DNA of 64,000 bases. Source: Dietzia sp. NCCP-2495 (lineage in GTDB: Bacteria; Actinomycetota; Actinomycetes; Mycobacteriales; Mycobacteriaceae). Numbering within the stretch: the stretch's first letter is position 1; every line of letters begins with the position of its first letter. The stretch covers positions 158,862-222,861 of the forward strand of contig NZ_BRVN01000004.1 of the NCBI RefSeq assembly GCF_026011735.1, written 5' to 3'. Shown one piece after another: positions 44,754 through 53,486 of this stretch. The notes under the pieces are model-generated. The model was not told where the DNA came from. It saw only the letters and a list, made by a program, of their open reading frames with translations, and made no database searches. The position numbers and the translations under genes were made by a program.

Positions 44754-46324
44754 GCGACACCGCCACCCCCGCTGCCCGGAGCGAGCTACGGGCGGACCCG
44801 CACATCGTGGGCCCGTACGATCCGTCGCGTCGGTGGCTCGGCCTGGCCACACTGACGTTCTCCCTGCTGGCCATCACCACGGACATGACGATCCTCAACG
44901 TGGCGATCCCGCAGATGTCCGCGGACCTGCAGCCCAGCGCGTCGCAGCAGTTGTGGATCATCGACGCGTACTCGCTTGTCATGGCCGGCCTGCTCATCTC
45001 CATGTCGTCCATCGCCGACCGCTGGGGCCGCAAACGCATGCTGCTGTTGGGCTACGCACTCATCGCGCTCGCGTCCGTGCTCGTCCTGGTGGCGCACTCC
45101 CCCGGTGTCGTCATCGCGTTGCGCGTCCTGCTCGGCATCGGCGCGGCAATGGTCATGCCGTCCACCCTGTCGTTGTTGCGCGTGACGTTCACCGACACCC
45201 GCGAGCGCGCCACCGCCTTGGCCGTGTGGGCGGCGGTCGCCGGCATCGGCGCCGCGGTGGGTCCGCTTCTCGGCGGTTTCCTGCTCGAGACGTTCCACTG
45301 GCAGTCGGCGTTCCTGGTCAGCGTCCCGATGATGGCCATCGCCTTCGCCAGCGCCATTTTCACGATTCCCGAGTCCCGCGTCCCCGAGCCGGGCCCGTGG
45401 GACCCCGTCGCCGCCGCCCTCACGCTGGTCGGCATGTCCACCACGATCTGGGCCATCAAGAAGTTCAGCGAGGAGGCCTCGCTCGGTTACCTTCCCGCGT
45501 GGATCGCGTTCGCCCTCGGAGTGGGCGCACTCTGGCTGTTCGTGCGGCGGTGCCTGCGGTCGGACTCTCCCCTGCTCGATGTGACGATGTTCCGTCACCG
45601 CATCTTCTCGGCCGGGGTGCTGGCCGCCCTCATCGCGAGTTTCTCCATGTCTGCCGGGCTCCTGCTGCTGGCGCAGTGGCTGCAGCTCGTCAACGGCGCG
45701 AGCGCGCTGGAGTCCGGACTGCAGCTCATGCCGCTGGCACTCGCCGCCGCCGTCACCTCGCTGCTCGCGCCGGTTCTCTCGGAGCGCATCGGTATGCGCT
45801 CCACCATCTTTCTGGCCCTCTTCGTGGCCGGCGCCGGGATGCTCTACCTCGGCATCCGAGGCGAGAACCTCGACCTGACCTCGGTGTTCATCGCTCTCGC
45901 ACTGATCGGCGCCGGAATCGGCGCGCTCGCCCTGGCCTCGTCGATGATCATGGGCGGCGTCCCGCGCTCGAAGGCCGGCAACGCGGCGGCCATGGAGGAC
46001 ACGTCCTATGAGTTCGGCGCCGTGCTGGGAATCGCGATCCTGGGCTCGCTCGCCTCATTCCTCTATCGGCAGAACCTCGGCGTCCCCGCCGAGGCGGCCG
46101 CACTCGGCGCTGACGCCACGGAAGCCGTGCGCGATTCGCTCGGTGGCGCCGTCGCCGTGGCCGAGAGTGCGGGGCTGCCGGACCTGGCTGCGCGCGCAGG
46201 CGAGGCCTTCACCTCCGGCCTGGGCATGGCCGGCCTGATCGGCGGACTCATCCTGGTCGCCTTCGCGTTCGTGGTGTTCTTCCTGACCCCCGAGGGCACG
46301 ATGCTCGCCGATCTCGAGCACTGA
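44750..46324 (+). CDS. MFS multidrug efflux pump, DHA2 (14-helix) family
   Basis: The 524-residue transporter has the DHA2 motifs: TTDMTILNVAIPQMSADL, ISMSSIADRWGRKRMLLLGY (motif A) and GIGAAVGPLLGGFLLE (motif C). Fourteen helices fit QacA/EmrB-type drug-proton antiporters. A hydrophilic stretch between the last two helices (AEAAALGADATEAVRDSLGG) is typical. It is controlled by the TetR protein upstream. Confidence 0.92.
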   Translation: MSDTATPAARSELRADPHIVGPYDPSRRWLGLATLTFSLLAITTDMTILNVAIPQMSADLQPSASQQLWIIDAYSLVMAGLLISMSSIADRWGRKRMLLLGYALIALASVLVLVAHSPGVVIALRVLLGIGAAMVMPSTLSLLRVTFTDTRERATALAVWAAVAGIGAAVGPLLGGFLLETFHWQSAFLVSVPMMAIAFASAIFTIPESRVPEPGPWDPVAAALTLVGMSTTIWAIKKFSEEASLGYLPAWIAFALGVGALWLFVRRCLRSDSPLLDVTMFRHRIFSAGVLAALIASFSMSAGLLLLAQWLQLVNGASALESGLQLMPLALAAAVTSLLAPVLSERIGMRSTIFLALFVAGAGMLYLGIRGENLDLTSVFIALALIGAGIGALALASSMIMGGVPRSKAGNAAAMEDTSYEFGAVLGIAILGSLASFLYRQNLGVPAEAAALGADATEAVRDSLGGAVAVAESAGLPDLAARAGEAFTSGLGMAGLIGGLILVAFAFVVFFLTPEGTMLADLEH

Positions 46325-46678
46325 TCGCGTAGGTGCTGCGCCCAGGAGCCGCCCCAGAATCCACCAATCCGGCGCCGCACCGGCGCGAGCCAATGTGATC
46401 TCCGACTCGTTTCTGAGCTATCCAAGTATATCCTCATGTTAATGGTGATGCACCAACAAGTTAACGGCCGTCCAGTGTCACCTGTGCGTATCAAGTAGCG
46501 CTTATCAACTCCTGCTCATTCCGGGTGATTCGCTCTGCGATTCGCGATTTTGGTAAGGCAGCGAAACTGTTGCCGACGGACTCAGGTGACTTTAATGTTC
46601 CCGCCGTACGCGCCGCTCCGGCCGTATGGCGGCGGGTCGACTCTCGTCGTGTAGACCAGTCACCCGGGGGGTCGGAAC
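46325..46678. other. 354-bp AT-richer gap without a gene
   Basis: The first half is markedly AT-richer than the genome average. It holds a small hairpin, TGGTG-atg-CACCA (46443-46455), flanked by gttaa and gttaac, but no convincing reading frame. It must contain the promoter and leader of the exported-protein operon that begins at 46679. Length and composition suggest a regulated or long 5' leader, or horizontally acquired DNA. Confidence 0.6.
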
Positions 46679-47215
46679 GTGTCAGACAGCTTCTCGCGGC
46701 GTGCTCTCGGTCCGGTCCCCACCACTGTGTTGGTGCTCGCCGGACTCGCCCTGATCGGCTTCACCGGTGGCGCTAGCACGGCACTGGCGATGGGGTCGGG
46801 AAGCTCATCTGACTCTCAGGACGTGACCATCGCACAGACCTCCGGCCAGGCGGGTATCGCCGCGACGGACGAGCCGTCTCGCCCGGTGGCAGAGAAGTCC
46901 ACGACCACCAACCCATCGACGTCGACAGCTCCGGCGAAGTCCGAGTCCCTGCCGTCGTCGACGAACGCGCAGCCCCGCCCGGCCGCAGAGCCGGACACTG
47001 CGCCGCCGCCGGTCCGTGTCCCGGTTGCATCACCACGGCCAGTCAACCCCCAGCCGTATCGGCCTGCGCCGGCACCAGCACCCGCACCAGCAACGGCACC
47101 GGCACCAGCGCCGGCACCGGCTCCAGCGCCGGCACCACTCGTCATCGACCTCGGTGGCCGCGGGGAAATCATCCCGCAGGCACCCATCAAACCAATCGAA
47201 CTGCACATTCCCTGA
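46679..47215 (+). CDS. Putative exported Pro/Ala-repeat protein
   Basis: The 178-residue protein has an N-terminal hydrophobic helix (TTVLVLAGLALIGFTGGASTALAMG, signal or anchor), a Ser/Thr/Pro-rich middle, and an Ala-Pro repeat (PAPAPAPAPATAPAPAPAPAPAPAP, given here only as alternating Ala-Pro pairs, about 128-153). It ends in LVIDLGGRGEIIPQAPIKPIELHIP. Such repeats span the cell wall in actinobacterial surface proteins. GTG start. It is followed 38 bp later by a small hydrophobic protein gene. Confidence 0.6.
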   Translation: MSDSFSRRALGPVPTTVLVLAGLALIGFTGGASTALAMGSGSSSDSQDVTIAQTSGQAGIAATDEPSRPVAEKSTTTNPSTSTAPAKSESLPSSTNAQPRPAAEPDTAPPPVRVPVASPRPVNPQPYRPAPAPAPAPATAPAPAPAPAPAPAPLVIDLGGRGEIIPQAPIKPIELHIP

Positions 47216-47253
47216 CCACACTCGGTCGAACCACAACAGAAGGAAGAAATCAC

Positions 47254-47583
47254 ATGCTCGCTGCAGCTACCGCCATCTCCGGCTTCGTCCTCTCCCTCCT
47301 CGCCGGACTCGGCCCCATCGCCGCCCCCATCATCGGCGCCGCCACCATCGCTGGCCCCGTTGCCACCGCCGGCACCGCTCTCGCCGGCCTCGCCGGCACC
47401 GGCTCCGCCGCCGGCGGTTCTGCTGCGCTCGGCGGCGGTGCTGCCGCCGTGGGCGCCAACCCCCACGCCCAGGTCGGCATCCAGAACGGCATCAACGACA
47501 CGCTGAACACCGCGAAGGAGAACTTCGCCGGCTCCGTCAACGGCTTGAACATCCCCGGCGCTCCGCAGATCACCTTCAACTGA
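47254..47583 (+). CDS. Small Ala/Gly-rich putative exported protein
   Basis: The 109-residue protein begins with a hydrophobic N-terminus (ATAISGFVLSLLAGLGPIAAP), continues with an Ala/Gly-rich hydrophobic segment and ends in a polar tail (HAQVGIQNGINDTLNTAKENFAGSVNGLNIPGAPQITFN). I recognise no family. agaaggaag precedes the ATG. Two hairpins follow, as for a strongly expressed gene. It may be a cell-envelope protein made with the Pro/Ala-repeat protein. Confidence 0.65.
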   Translation: MLAAATAISGFVLSLLAGLGPIAAPIIGAATIAGPVATAGTALAGLAGTGSAAGGSAALGGGAAAVGANPHAQVGIQNGINDTLNTAKENFAGSVNGLNIPGAPQITFN

Positions 47584-47593
47584 TCTCCTGCGC

Positions 47594-47674
47594 GATCACC
47601 CCGGTGATCTGCTGCAACTGATTCAGTAGACTGAGGCCCTCGGACTCCCACCAGATTGGGAGTGCGAGGGCCTC
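47594..47674 (+). terminator. Two hairpins after the small exported protein gene
   Basis: GATCACC-CC-GGTGATC (47594-47609) is a perfect 7-bp stem; then an 18-bp stem with one mismatch (47633-47650 with 47657-47674) and a 6-nt loop. The second is one of the two strongest stem-loops in the window and should end the 46679-47583 operon. Confidence 0.8.
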
Positions 47675-47691
47675 GGTGTTTCACTTACGCC

Positions 47692-48249
47692 ATGACCAGC
47701 GTGACCTTCCTGCAGCAGACCGCCGCGAGCCAGCTCCGGCCGTCTGCGCCTGCGAACGTGACGATCGCTCGCGTCTCCCCTGCCGAGCCCGAGTTCAACG
47801 CACGGATGTACCGGGAGATCGGCACAGACTGGAACTGGGGCGACCGCCTCTCCTGGTCCGACGACCGGTGGGCCACGTACTGCGCGGACCCCTGCATCAG
47901 CACACTCCGGGCCACGGTTGACGGCGACGTCGTCGGCTTCGCCGAGCTCCGCACGAATGTCGGTGCTGCGCTGAAAGTCGGTGCGGCACTGGATGCCGAT
48001 GCGGCAGCGAACGTGGATGTAGATATGGAGCTGGTCTACTTCGGCATCCTGCCCGAGTTCACCGGCCGTGGCCTGGGCGGATGGTTCCTGTCCGAGGTTT
48101 GTCGCATCGCGTGGATGGTGCCCGGATGTCGCCGTGTGTGGCTGCACACCTGTGACGACGACTCCCCCGCGGCGATCCCCAACTACCTCGCCCGCGGCTT
48201 CGAGGTATACGCCCGGTCAGACTCCGGATGCGCCGCATGTAGCGATTGA
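47692..48249 (+). CDS. GNAT-family N-acetyltransferase
   Basis: The 185-residue protein has the GNAT core in its second half: ELVYFGILPEFTGRGLGGWFLSEVCRIAW, the acetyl-CoA loop GRGLGG, and VWLHTCDDDSPAAIPNYLARGFEVY. An Ala/Asp/Val repeat of about 25 residues (GAALKVGAALDADAAANVDVDM) interrupts the strand before it. Substrate unknown. The start is 17 bp after the terminator stem, without a clear Shine-Dalgarno. Confidence 0.78.
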   Translation: MTSVTFLQQTAASQLRPSAPANVTIARVSPAEPEFNARMYREIGTDWNWGDRLSWSDDRWATYCADPCISTLRATVDGDVVGFAELRTNVGAALKVGAALDADAAANVDVDMELVYFGILPEFTGRGLGGWFLSEVCRIAWMVPGCRRVWLHTCDDDSPAAIPNYLARGFEVYARSDSGCAACSD

Positions 48250-48250
48250 C

Positions 48251-48703
48251 TTATTGCGAGACCAGCCGGACCAGGGAGCGCCCGCTCATCCGGGAGATCA
48301 ACTTCTCCGACAACGCGCCGAACGTCTGCAGCTCGTCGTCGTCGAGGCCCTCGAACAGCCATTCCGCCAGGGCGACGCGCGCCGACACCACCTCGTCCAC
48401 GATGCGCCGCGACTCCTCGGTGAGATCAATCAACCGGACCCGCCGATCCTCCGGTGACAGGTGCCGTTCCACGTGCCCACTCGACTCCAGACCGTCGACG
48501 AGGGCGGTCACCTGACGAGGGGAACAGTCCAGGTAAGAGGCCAATTCCACTTGCTTGCACCGACCCTGCAGGCCCAGCACGAACAGTAACTCCAGGCGCG
48601 GAACGGTGAGTCCGTAGTTCGCGGCCGCACGTGCGATCGATCCGGACATCTGTTCAGAAAGCATCAGAGCCCGGTCGAGAATCTCACTCGAAGATAGTGC
48701 CAC
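48251..48703 (-). CDS. MarR-family transcriptional regulator
   Basis: The 150-residue protein has YGLTVPRLELLFVLGLQGRCKQVELASYLDCSPRQVTALVDGLESSGHVERHLSPEDRRVRLIDLTEESRRIVDEV, the MarR core. The GTG at 48703 gives the usual length; further upstream in-frame sequence is not MarR-like. It is divergent from the P450 gene (70-bp gap, with an AT-rich tgtatatagtta stretch), which makes it the likely regulator of that gene. Confidence 0.83.
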   Translation of the reverse strand: MALSSSEILDRALMLSEQMSGSIARAAANYGLTVPRLELLFVLGLQGRCKQVELASYLDCSPRQVTALVDGLESSGHVERHLSPEDRRVRLIDLTEESRRIVDEVVSARVALAEWLFEGLDDDELQTFGALSEKLISRMSGRSLVRLVSQ

Positions 48704-48772
48704 CTGTATATAGTTACCACCATTCACGGTTTTGGTCCGTCGGGGGAGGCGGACCAGTAGGTAGGAGGAACC

Positions 48773-50017
48773 ATGGACGTGACCATTCCAGCAGGGTTCG
48801 ACTTCACCGATCCCGAACTGTTCGAGAAGCGGCTCCCGCATGAGGAGTGGCGGCAGCTCCGGAAGTCAGAGCCGATCCGACGCGTCGAGAAGCGCCGCGG
48901 CAGTGACGGTTTCGACGACGACCACTACTGGTTGCTCACCAAGCACGCCGACGTCAAGGAGGTCTCGCGCATCACCGGCGAGAAGTTCTCGGCGGGGGAG
49001 AACACCATGATCCCGCGGTTCGCCGAGGGCACCGACCGCTCGATCATCGAGGCCCAGCGCGAGATGCTCGTCAACGAGGACGGCGAGATCCACAAGAAGC
49101 ACCGCCGGATCATCTCGCGCGGCTTCACCCCGCGCGGCGTGGCCGGCATGCGCGACGAGCTGGCCGAACGCGCGCGCCAGATCGTCACCGAGGCCGCCAA
49201 GAACAACGCGGACGACTTCGTGACCGCCGTGGCCTCCGAGCTGCCGCTCCAGGCGATAGCCGAACTGCTCGGCGTGCCGCAGGAGGACCGCCACCAGATC
49301 TTCGAGTGGTCCAACACCATGACCAGCTACGACGTGCCCGGCGGAATGGACCTCGCCGCAGTAGCATCGATGCAGCTCATCGACTATTTCCAGAACATGG
49401 CCAACGAGCGGGCCGCGAACCCGCAGGACGACATCGTCTCCAAACTCGTCCAGGCCGACATCGACGGTGAGCACCTCTCACCCGAGGAGTTCGGCTGGTT
49501 CGTCACCCTGCTGGCCGTGGCCGGCAACGAGACGACCCGCAACGCGACCACCCACGGCATGGTCGCGATGCTCGATCATCCCGAGCAGTGGAAACTGTTC
49601 AAGTCCGAGCGCCCCGAAACCGCATACGACGAGATCCTGCGGTGGGCCTCACCCATCACCCAGTTCCAGCGCACCGCCATGGAAGACGTGGAGATCGGGG
49701 GAGTGACCATCCGCAAGGGGGAGCGGGCGCTGCTCTGTTACGCTTCCGCGAACTTCGACGAGGACGTGTTCGAGGACCCGTTCACCTTCAACATCCTGCG
49801 AGACCCGAACCCGCACGTGACCTTCGGCGGCCAGGGCCCGCACTACTGCATCGGCGCCAACCTCGCGAAGATGCAGCTCGAGCTGATCTTCAACGCGATC
49901 GCGGACTACTTCCCGGACCTCACCGCCCTCGGCGAACCCACGCGCCTGCGCTCCGGCTGGCTCAACGGCCTCACCGAGTGGAAGGTCGACCTGGGACGCT
50001 GCCCCGTACTGAGCTGA
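48773..50017 (+). CDS. Cytochrome P450 of the CYP125 (steroid C26/C27 hydroxylase) type
   Basis: The 414-residue P450 closely follows the CYP125 pattern: GFDFTDPELFEKRLPHEEW, LLTKHADVKEVSR, KKHRRIISRGFTPRGV, PLQAIAELLGVPQEDRHQIFEWSNTMT, the I-helix LLAVAGNETTRN, DEILRWASPITQFQRTA, SANFDEDVFEDPFTFNILRDPNPHVTFGGQGPHYCIGANLAKM with heme Cys359, and RLRSGWLNGLTEWKVDLGRCPV. CYP125 oxidises the terminal carbon of the cholesterol side chain. aggagga stands before the ATG. Redox partners are not encoded nearby. A paralogue role on another isoprenoid is possible. Confidence 0.9.
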   Translation: MDVTIPAGFDFTDPELFEKRLPHEEWRQLRKSEPIRRVEKRRGSDGFDDDHYWLLTKHADVKEVSRITGEKFSAGENTMIPRFAEGTDRSIIEAQREMLVNEDGEIHKKHRRIISRGFTPRGVAGMRDELAERARQIVTEAAKNNADDFVTAVASELPLQAIAELLGVPQEDRHQIFEWSNTMTSYDVPGGMDLAAVASMQLIDYFQNMANERAANPQDDIVSKLVQADIDGEHLSPEEFGWFVTLLAVAGNETTRNATTHGMVAMLDHPEQWKLFKSERPETAYDEILRWASPITQFQRTAMEDVEIGGVTIRKGERALLCYASANFDEDVFEDPFTFNILRDPNPHVTFGGQGPHYCIGANLAKMQLELIFNAIADYFPDLTALGEPTRLRSGWLNGLTEWKVDLGRCPVLS

Positions 50018-50087
50018 GTCGGGAACGATTGGCTGACCGGAGGTGGGCCGCTCGGCTGACCAGGGGCGGGGGACTGCCCGCCCCTGG

Positions 50088-50816
50088 TCAGCCGGAGCCC
50101 AGGTAGATCTCCTGGAGCAGCTCGCCGTCCCGGTAGTCCTCGGGCGGGCCGGAGGACACGATCCGGCCCGAGTCCAGCACGGCGACCCGGTCGGCGACGT
50201 CCAGTGCCACGTCGACGAGCTGTTCGACGACGACCACGGCCAGACCTTCGTCTCGCAGCTGCCGCACGGTCCGGAAGACCTCCGTGCGGACTGCCGGCGC
50301 CAGGCCTGCGGACGGTTCGTCGAGCAGCAGGACCGACGGTTCCGCGGCCAGGGCCTGGGCGATCGCGAGCATCTGCTGCTGCCCACCGGACAGCCCACCG
50401 GCGCGATCCGAGCGCTTCTCCTCCAATACCGGGAACCGGTCGTAGGCCGCGGCGAGCGCCTTTTTCCGCGCCGGGGACCGCATGGACCAGCCCGCGGAGG
50501 AATAGGTCCCCAGCAGAAGGTTCTCCTCGACGGTCCGACTGCGGAAGACCCGCTTGCCCTCCTGGACCAGCCCGACCCCTGCGGCAGCTCTCCTGTGGGC
50601 GGGCAGCCCGGTGATGTCGCGGCCGTCGATGGAGATCGTGCCCGATCGGACTGTGGGCAGCAGACCGGCGACAGCTGACAGCAGTGAGGTCTTGCCGGCA
50701 CCGTTGCGCCCCAGCACCACCTGCAGGCTGCCGGCCCCGACCTCGAGATCAATGTCCTGGAGGACCGCCAAGTCCCCGTATCCGCCACCGAGTCCGTGCA
50801 CTGTCAGCATCGTCAC
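50088..50816 (-). CDS. Branched-chain-type ABC importer ATPase (LivF-like), system 1
   Basis: The 242-residue ATPase has Walker A GRNGAGKTS, signature LSGGQQQMLAIAQALA, Walker B VLLLDEPSAGLAP and VVVEQLVDVALDVAD. The GTG overlaps the stop of the permease-ATPase fusion; ATG 50810 is an alternative start. It is the last gene of system 1 and convergent with the P450. Confidence 0.9.
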   Translation of the reverse strand: MTMLTVHGLGGGYGDLAVLQDIDLEVGAGSLQVVLGRNGAGKTSLLSAVAGLLPTVRSGTISIDGRDITGLPAHRRAAAGVGLVQEGKRVFRSRTVEENLLLGTYSSAGWSMRSPARKKALAAAYDRFPVLEEKRSDRAGGLSGGQQQMLAIAQALAAEPSVLLLDEPSAGLAPAVRTEVFRTVRQLRDEGLAVVVVEQLVDVALDVADRVAVLDSGRIVSSGPPEDYRDGELLQEIYLGSG

Positions 50817-52618
50817 CGGGTTCCTCCGTTGCTCTCGGGTGTGGTGCCCAGGTATTCGGTGGCCACGTCGTCATCGTCACGGATCTCGGCGGGAGTGCCC
50901 TCCACCAGCGTCGTGCCCCGTGAGAGCACGTGCACGTGGTCAGCCAGGCGCATGACCAGTGGGAAGTTGTGCTCGACCAGGATCACCGTGACGCCTGCGT
51001 CGCGGATGCGCAGGAGCAGCTCCTCGAGCCGCGACAGGTCGCCCTCGTCGAGACCGGAACCGACCTCGTCGAGCAGGAGCACGGAGGGGGAGGCTGCGAG
51101 GGAGCGGGCCACCTCGACGAGTCGCCGGTTACCCAGCGGGAGTGCGTCGACGTTCGCGTGCAGCACGTCACCGAGTCCGAGAGCGGTCAACAGCTGTTCG
51201 GCGCGGACCGTGGCCTCACGAACGCGCCGGCGGTGCGCGGGCAGCCGCAGGACGGTCTGGCCCAGCGAGACGGGATCGGTGAGGTACCCCCCGAGCGCGA
51301 CGAAGTCGACCGTCGTCACTCCAGCGGGCATGATCGGCGTCTGGAACGTGCGCATCACCCCGGCCCTGGCGACGGCGTCGACGCTCATGGAGCTGATCGT
51401 TCTGGCGTCGGGACCGTCGCCCAAACGTACCGAGCCCGAGTCGGGGCGCAGGAAGCCGTTGATCATGTTGAGCACGGTCGTCTTGCCGGATCCGTTGGTG
51501 CCGATCAAGGCGGTGATCTCACCTGGTCGTGCGGTGAAGCTGACGCCCCGGACCGCATGGTTGCCCCCGAAGGACTTCTCCAGGCCGTCCACCACGAGCG
51601 CGGCACCGGAGAGCGTGTCGAGCTGCAGCGCGTCATCGGTGTGAGACCCCTCGGTCACGAGGCGGCCCGGCGCGGGCAAGAACCGGGACAACCAGCGGCG
51701 GAGGAGGCCGACCACGCCGTCGGGCAGGGCGATGGCCAGCACGACGAGAAGGAGCCCGAAGATGATCAACTGGTACTGGTTGAACCCGGTCAGGGAACTC
51801 TCGGTGAAGTGCAGCACCGCCGCGCCCAGCAGCGCGCCGTAGATCGAGGTTCCTCCACCGAGGACGGATGCGGCGAGCAAGGTGATGGCCAGTCCGAAGG
51901 TGAACGAGTCCGGGGCGAGGAAGCCGTCCATCCAGGCGAAGAGCGCTCCGCCGAGTGCCGGGGCGATCGTGCCGAGGACGTAGACCTTGAGCTTGGTCCG
52001 GTAGACGGACATGCCCAGGGCACCGGCCAGTTCCGGGCTCTGGCGCAGTACCAGGAAGCCTGTGCCGTGCGGGGACAGGATGATGTTGCGAACGACGAGG
52101 AACCACACCGCGGTGACCACCACCACGACGATGTAGTACCCGTACGCGCCGAGCTCACCGCCGAAGAATGTCGCGCGATCGACTGCCATTCCCTGGCCGC
52201 CGCCGGTCCAACGGCCGAAGATCTCGATGAGGTTCGGGACGATGAGGACGAGGAAGAAGGTCACCATCGCCAATGGCCAGCCGGACAGTCGCAGACTCGG
52301 GACACCGGTGATCAAGCCGACGATCACCGCGCCGATGATCACCGCCACGAGTCCGATCAGCAGGTCCGTCTGTCCGAGCGACATCCCCACGAATCCGGCG
52401 ATGTAGGCGCCGATCGCGTAGAACGCGACCTGGCCCACCGCTAGCTCGCCGGCGTAGCCGAGCACGAGATTGAGCCCGGAGACCATGAGGGCCAGGACTG
52501 CCACGAGCATGATGTCTCGGGCGGCCACCGCTCCGATCAGGCCGAACGAGGGCCCGATGAGGAGCAGCGCCAGGAGCAGGACCGGAACGGCCGGTCCGAA
52601 TCGTCTCATCGTGGTCAC
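50813..52618 (-). CDS. Fused ABC permease-ATPase (LivM-LivG-like), system 1
   Basis: The 601-residue protein joins a LivM permease (about 1-325; MVSGLNLVLGYAGELAVGQVAFYAIGAYIAGFV, VLRQSPELAGALGMSVYRTKLKVYVLGTIAPALGGALFAW) to a LivG ATPase (about 345-601; Walker A GTNGSGKTT, RTFQTPIMPAGVTTVDFVALGGYL, LPLGNRRLVEVARSLA, VLLLDEVGSGLDE, VEHNFPLVMRLAD). After Walker B the usual Pro is Val. LivM-LivG fusions are known in actinobacteria. GTG start, one base after the LivH stop. Confidence 0.9.
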   Translation of the reverse strand: MTTMRRFGPAVPVLLLALLLIGPSFGLIGAVAARDIMLVAVLALMVSGLNLVLGYAGELAVGQVAFYAIGAYIAGFVGMSLGQTDLLIGLVAVIIGAVIVGLITGVPSLRLSGWPLAMVTFFLVLIVPNLIEIFGRWTGGGQGMAVDRATFFGGELGAYGYYIVVVVVTAVWFLVVRNIILSPHGTGFLVLRQSPELAGALGMSVYRTKLKVYVLGTIAPALGGALFAWMDGFLAPDSFTFGLAITLLAASVLGGGTSIYGALLGAAVLHFTESSLTGFNQYQLIIFGLLLVVLAIALPDGVVGLLRRWLSRFLPAPGRLVTEGSHTDDALQLDTLSGAALVVDGLEKSFGGNHAVRGVSFTARPGEITALIGTNGSGKTTVLNMINGFLRPDSGSVRLGDGPDARTISSMSVDAVARAGVMRTFQTPIMPAGVTTVDFVALGGYLTDPVSLGQTVLRLPAHRRRVREATVRAEQLLTALGLGDVLHANVDALPLGNRRLVEVARSLAASPSVLLLDEVGSGLDEGDLSRLEELLLRIRDAGVTVILVEHNFPLVMRLADHVHVLSRGTTLVEGTPAEIRDDDDVATEYLGTTPESNGGTR

Positions 52619-52619
52619 G

Positions 52620-53486
52620 TCAGACCGTCCTTTGCGCGGGGGCCCCGAAGAACCCGCTGGGCTTGACCAGCAGGATCACCAGGAGCAGAACGAACACAGC
52701 CACTTGCGCGTACTCGGCACCCAGGTAGCGGCCGGCAAGTGCACTGAGCAGTCCGGCGATGAATCCGCCGATCAGGCCCCCGAGCTGGTTTCCGGCGCCA
52801 CCGATGACCACCGCGACGATGCCGAGGACCGCCAACGAGTGGCCGAGGTTGGAGTCGGCGTAGGTGTTCCCGGCGACGAACAGTCCCATGCCGCCGGCGA
52901 CCGCGCCGGACAGGGCGAACGCCCCCATGCCGAGACCGCGGGCGTTGATCCCCCGGGCGCCCGCGGCGTCCGGGTCCTCGGCCGAGGCCAGGGCCCCGAG
53001 TCCGACCATGGTGCGGGTCATCGTGAGGTGGAGGACGACGACGACGAGGATGACCAGCGCGATCAGCAGTAGATCACTGGGCCTGACGATTCCTCCGAAC
53101 ACCCGGATGGTGTCGCTGGAGATCACGGTGGGCACCGAGAGCGGCCGATCGCCGAAGAGGACCTTGACCACGCCTTCCAGGATCTGGCTCACCCCGATGG
53201 TGACGATCAACGCCGTCAGGTGCCGGTGGTCCGCGATCAGTGTGCGCAGCGCAGCCCGTTCCATGAGCAGGGACAACACAGCTACCAGCACTGCGCCGAT
53301 CAGCACACCCAGCGGCCAGGGCAGTCCCCACTCCACGGTCACCACGTAGGCGGAGTAGGTGCCCGCCATGAGGAACGTCGCGTAGGCGAAGTTCACCATC
53401 CCGGCCGAGAGCAGGACGATGTTGTACCCGGTCGCGATGAGTGCGTACAGACTGCCCAGGACCAGTCCCTGCCAGATCGTGGTCAC
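52620..53486 (-). CDS. ABC importer permease (LivH-like), system 1
   Basis: The 288-residue LivH permease has LYALIATGYNIVLLSAGMVNFAYATFLMAGTYSAYV, TIGVSQILEGVVKVLFGDRPLSVP, and GAFALSGAVAGGMGLFVAGNTYADSNLGHSLAVLGIVAVVIGGAGNQLGGLIGGFI. It forms the membrane channel with the LivM half of the next gene. GTG overlaps the binding-protein stop. Confidence 0.9.
   Translation of the reverse strand: MTTIWQGLVLGSLYALIATGYNIVLLSAGMVNFAYATFLMAGTYSAYVVTVEWGLPWPLGVLIGAVLVAVLSLLMERAALRTLIADHRHLTALIVTIGVSQILEGVVKVLFGDRPLSVPTVISSDTIRVFGGIVRPSDLLLIALVILVVVVLHLTMTRTMVGLGALASAEDPDAAGARGINARGLGMGAFALSGAVAGGMGLFVAGNTYADSNLGHSLAVLGIVAVVIGGAGNQLGGLIGGFIAGLLSALAGRYLGAEYAQVAVFVLLLVILLVKPSGFFGAPAQRTV

Noticed and set aside
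46325..46678. Insertion sequence remnant or attachment site
   Set aside because: The AT-richer DNA suggested foreign origin, but there are no terminal repeats, target duplications, transposase remnants or tRNA ends.
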